8,536 bases of DNA from UBA7803 sp049454295 (GTDB taxonomy: Bacteria; Pseudomonadota; Gammaproteobacteria; Pseudomonadales; Azotimanducaceae). A program made the translations under genes and the position numbers. The notes below the pieces were generated by a model. The model saw only the letters and a program-made list of their open reading frames with translations. It did not search any database and was not told the origin of the DNA. Positions 6,405 through 8,536 of the stretch are shown here, one piece after another. Position 1 is the first letter of the stretch. Every line of letters begins with the position of its first letter. Location: NCBI GenBank assembly GCA_049454295.1, contig JBMTYG010000130.1, positions 1-8,536 of the forward strand. The letters run 5' to 3'.

Positions 6405-8536
6405 ATGCATCGCCGACTCTTGATCGCCAACCGTGGCGAGATCGCCTTGCGCATCCAGCGCGCCGCTAACGACCTCGGTATCGAAACCGTTGCCGTCTTT
6501 GCCGACGACGACGCTCAAGCACTGCACGTACGGCGTGCCGGACAGGCGGTCGCTTTGGGCGGACGCGGCGTAAAGGCCTATCTCGACAGTGACCGCATCA
6601 TTGGAATTGCGCGGGAGACCGGTTGCGATGCCCTGCATCCCGGCTATGGTTTTCTGGCTGAAAATGCGGCGTTCGCGCGCGCCGCCAACGCTGCCGGCAT
6701 CACCTTTGTCGGACCTCGAGCCGACCTGCTCGACGCCTTCGGCGCCAAGACCACCGCGCGGTCACTCGCGCGCGCCGCGGGCATCGCGGTGCTGCCCGGC
6801 ACTGAGCAAGCCACCTCGCTCGAGGAGGTCAGCGCCTTTTTCGACAACCTATCGGCGGGCCAGGGCCTGGTGATCAAGGCGCTCGCCGGCGGCGGCGGTC
6901 GCGGTATGCGTATCGTCACCGCGCGCGAAGAGATCCCCGATGCCTATGCACGCTGCGCGTCGGAAGCACTGGCGGCGTTTGGTGACGCGGGCTTGTATGT
7001 CGAACGGCTGGTACAGCGCGCACGCCACCTCGAAGTGCAGATCGCCGGCGATCAACACGGCGCTGTCACCCACCTCTGGGAGCGGGAGTGTACGCTCCAG
7101 CGGCGGCATCAGAAGCTGGTCGAGATCGCGCCAAGCCCGTCCCTGACCCCGGCACAGCGCGAGCAGCTGCTCGATGCCGCGCTTCGCCTGGCTCGACATG
7201 TCCGCTATGAAAACCTCGGCACACTCGAATTTTTGCTCGACGTGGGTGATGACCCCAGCGCGCTCGTTTTTATCGAGGGCAACGCGCGGCTGCAGGTCGA
7301 ACACACCGTTACCGAGGAAATCACCGGGGTGGACCTGGTCCGCACACAGCTCGGTCTGGCGGCCGGACTCACGCTACAGGAGCTGGGACTCGCCACCGTG
7401 CCCGCGCATCGCGGGCGCGCCGTCCAGGTGCGCGTCAACATGGAGACCATGCAGCCCGACGGCAGCACGCGCCCCGCGGGCGGCACACTGACCACGTTCG
7501 ACGTGCCCTGCGGTCGCGGCGTTCGTGTCGAAACCTTCGGCTACGCCGGTTTCACGACCAGCCCCGCGTTCGATTCGCTGCTTGCCAAGGTGATCGTGCA
7601 TTCGCCGGACGAAGACCTGGCGCTTGCGCTACGCGCCGCTGACCGCACGCTCGCCGAGTTCACCATCGAAGGTGTCGCCACCAACATCCCATTTCTGCGC
7701 GCCCTGCTGAATGCGCCGGCTGTCTTAAAGAACGAGATCTACACGCGCTACGTCGAGACAGATACCGCTACCCTCGTCGCCGATAGCCGCCGCTACGACA
7801 CTGCCCAGGACAGCACTGCGGGTCGCGCCGGGGCAACTGTCGACCAGACCGATCCGCTTGCGGTATTGAAGCTCGCCCAAGCGGCACCGCGAGCCCAGAA
7901 GCGGGAGGACGCGCTGGCCGATGGGCTCGTCGGGGTCCCTGCGCCGATGCAGGGCACTATTGTCAGTGTGGAAGTCGCCCCGGGGGCCACGGTGCGGGCT
8001 GGGCAACCACTCGTGGTCATGGATGCGATGAAGATGGAGCACGTGATCACAGCGCCGGTCGGCGGCACCGTCCGACAGCTCGAAGTCGCGGCTGGCGATA
8101 TCCTGTTCGAAGGTCATCGCCTGCTCGTGATCGAAGCCGACGCGGCGGCAGGCAGCGCGCAATCCGAGACCGAATCTTTTGATCTCGAGCACATCCGCCC
8201 AGACCTTGCCGAGGTCCGCGCGCGCCATGCCTATGGCCTGGATGAAAACCGACCGGACGCCGTGGCGCGACGCCATGGGCGGGGGCATCGCACCGCCCGC
8301 GAGAACGTAGCTGACCTCGTGGACGACGGCAGCTTTGTCGAGTACGGCGCACTCATGATCGCGGCGCAGCGTCGCCGTCGAACCGTGCAGGATCTCATGG
8401 AAAAAACCTCGGGCGACGGCATGGTCGCGGGCATCGGCACGGTCAATGCCGACCTGTTCGGCACCGAGCACAGCCGCGTCATGGCGATGTCGTACGACTA
8501 CATGGTTCTTGCTGGTACCCAGGGACACATGAATCA
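6405..8536 (+). CDS. Single-chain biotin-dependent acyl-CoA carboxylase (LCC-type), 3' partial
   Basis: This enzyme would carboxylate an acyl-CoA in the cytoplasm using ATP and bicarbonate, carrying CO2 on biotin. About 710 residues are present before the window ends with the frame open. Biotin carboxylase covers about 1-440: LIANRGEIALRI near the N-terminus, HPGYGFLAEN (78-87), Lys158 and the AGGGGRGMR loop (161-169), RRHQK with Lys237, EGNARLQVEH (291-300) and Arg343. A 70-residue segment (about 440-510), probably the BT-like linker, leads to the biotin carrier domain (about 513-585), with the MDAMKM motif and biotin acceptor Lys543. The carboxyltransferase N-half begins around 610 with GHRTARENVADLVDDGSFVEYG and continues to SYDYMVLAGTQG. 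The order BC-BCCP-CT in one chain matches the long-chain acyl-CoA carboxylases known from mycobacteria and Rhodopseudomonas, usually a little over 1,000 residues. It differs from two-subunit propionyl-, methylcrotonyl- or geranyl-CoA carboxylases. The acyl chain preference is inferred from family only. Confidence 0.92.
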   Translation, partial: MHRRLLIANRGEIALRIQRAANDLGIETVAVFADDDAQALHVRRAGQAVALGGRGVKAYLDSDRIIGIARETGCDALHPGYGFLAENAAFARAANAAGITFVGPRADLLDAFGAKTTARSLARAAGIAVLPGTEQATSLEEVSAFFDNLSAGQGLVIKALAGGGGRGMRIVTAREEIPDAYARCASEALAAFGDAGLYVERLVQRARHLEVQIAGDQHGAVTHLWERECTLQRRHQKLVEIAPSPSLTPAQREQLLDAALRLARHVRYENLGTLEFLLDVGDDPSALVFIEGNARLQVEHTVTEEITGVDLVRTQLGLAAGLTLQELGLATVPAHRGRAVQVRVNMETMQPDGSTRPAGGTLTTFDVPCGRGVRVETFGYAGFTTSPAFDSLLAKVIVHSPDEDLALALRAADRTLAEFTIEGVATNIPFLRALLNAPAVLKNEIYTRYVETDTATLVADSRRYDTAQDSTAGRAGATVDQTDPLAVLKLAQAAPRAQKREDALADGLVGVPAPMQGTIVSVEVAPGATVRAGQPLVVMDAMKMEHVITAPVGGTVRQLEVAAGDILFEGHRLLVIEADAAAGSAQSETESFDLEHIRPDLAEVRARHAYGLDENRPDAVARRHGRGHRTARENVADLVDDGSFVEYGALMIAAQRRRRTVQDLMEKTSGDGMVAGIGTVNADLFGTEHSRVMAMSYDYMVLAGTQGHMN

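Noticed and set aside
7725..8528. 267-codon minus-strand ORF opposite the carboxylase
   Set aside because: It overlaps the well-conserved biotin carrier and carboxyltransferase domains in antisense and has no recognisable motif.

Overview
The window looks like chromosomal DNA from a GC-rich Gammaproteobacterium. Codons end mostly in G or C. A TamB homologue and a DUF6279-type lipoprotein sit next to each other, which fits a Gram-negative with an outer membrane, and the acyl-CoA enzymes on the right resemble those of lipid-degrading, often marine or soil, lineages. No species can be named from this sequence. There is no rRNA, tRNA, CRISPR array, insertion sequence or integrase here.

Left block (1-3102, + strand): the C-terminal three quarters or more of TamB, the periplasm-spanning partner of the outer-membrane protein TamA. 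The 5' end lies outside the window. It converges, with a 22-nt gap, on a two-gene minus-strand operon (4782 down to 3125). That operon encodes a class I glutamine amidotransferase-like protein, followed by a DUF6279-type lipoprotein whose start codon overlaps the amidotransferase stop codon in an ATGA.

Middle (4783-5241): a 459-nt divergent intergenic region unlike the rest of the window. It holds a perfect DnaA-box-like 9-mer inside an 8-bp inverted repeat just upstream of the amidotransferase, two further DnaA-box-like 9-mers, a 42-nt tract that is 86% A+T, and six short perfect inverted repeats running toward the kinase gene. This is the part least explained by ordinary gene annotation. 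It could be a control region for the two divergent transcripts or, less likely, an origin-like element.

Right block (5242-8536, + strand): an APH-fold phosphotransferase of the type related to ACAD10/ACAD11 and LvaA kinases. After 77 nt comes a single-chain biotin-dependent acyl-CoA carboxylase with biotin carboxylase, biotin carrier and the start of the carboxyltransferase in one polypeptide; it runs off the right edge. Together they suggest an operon for processing fatty or hydroxy acyl-CoA thioesters. The true substrates cannot be read from the sequence.
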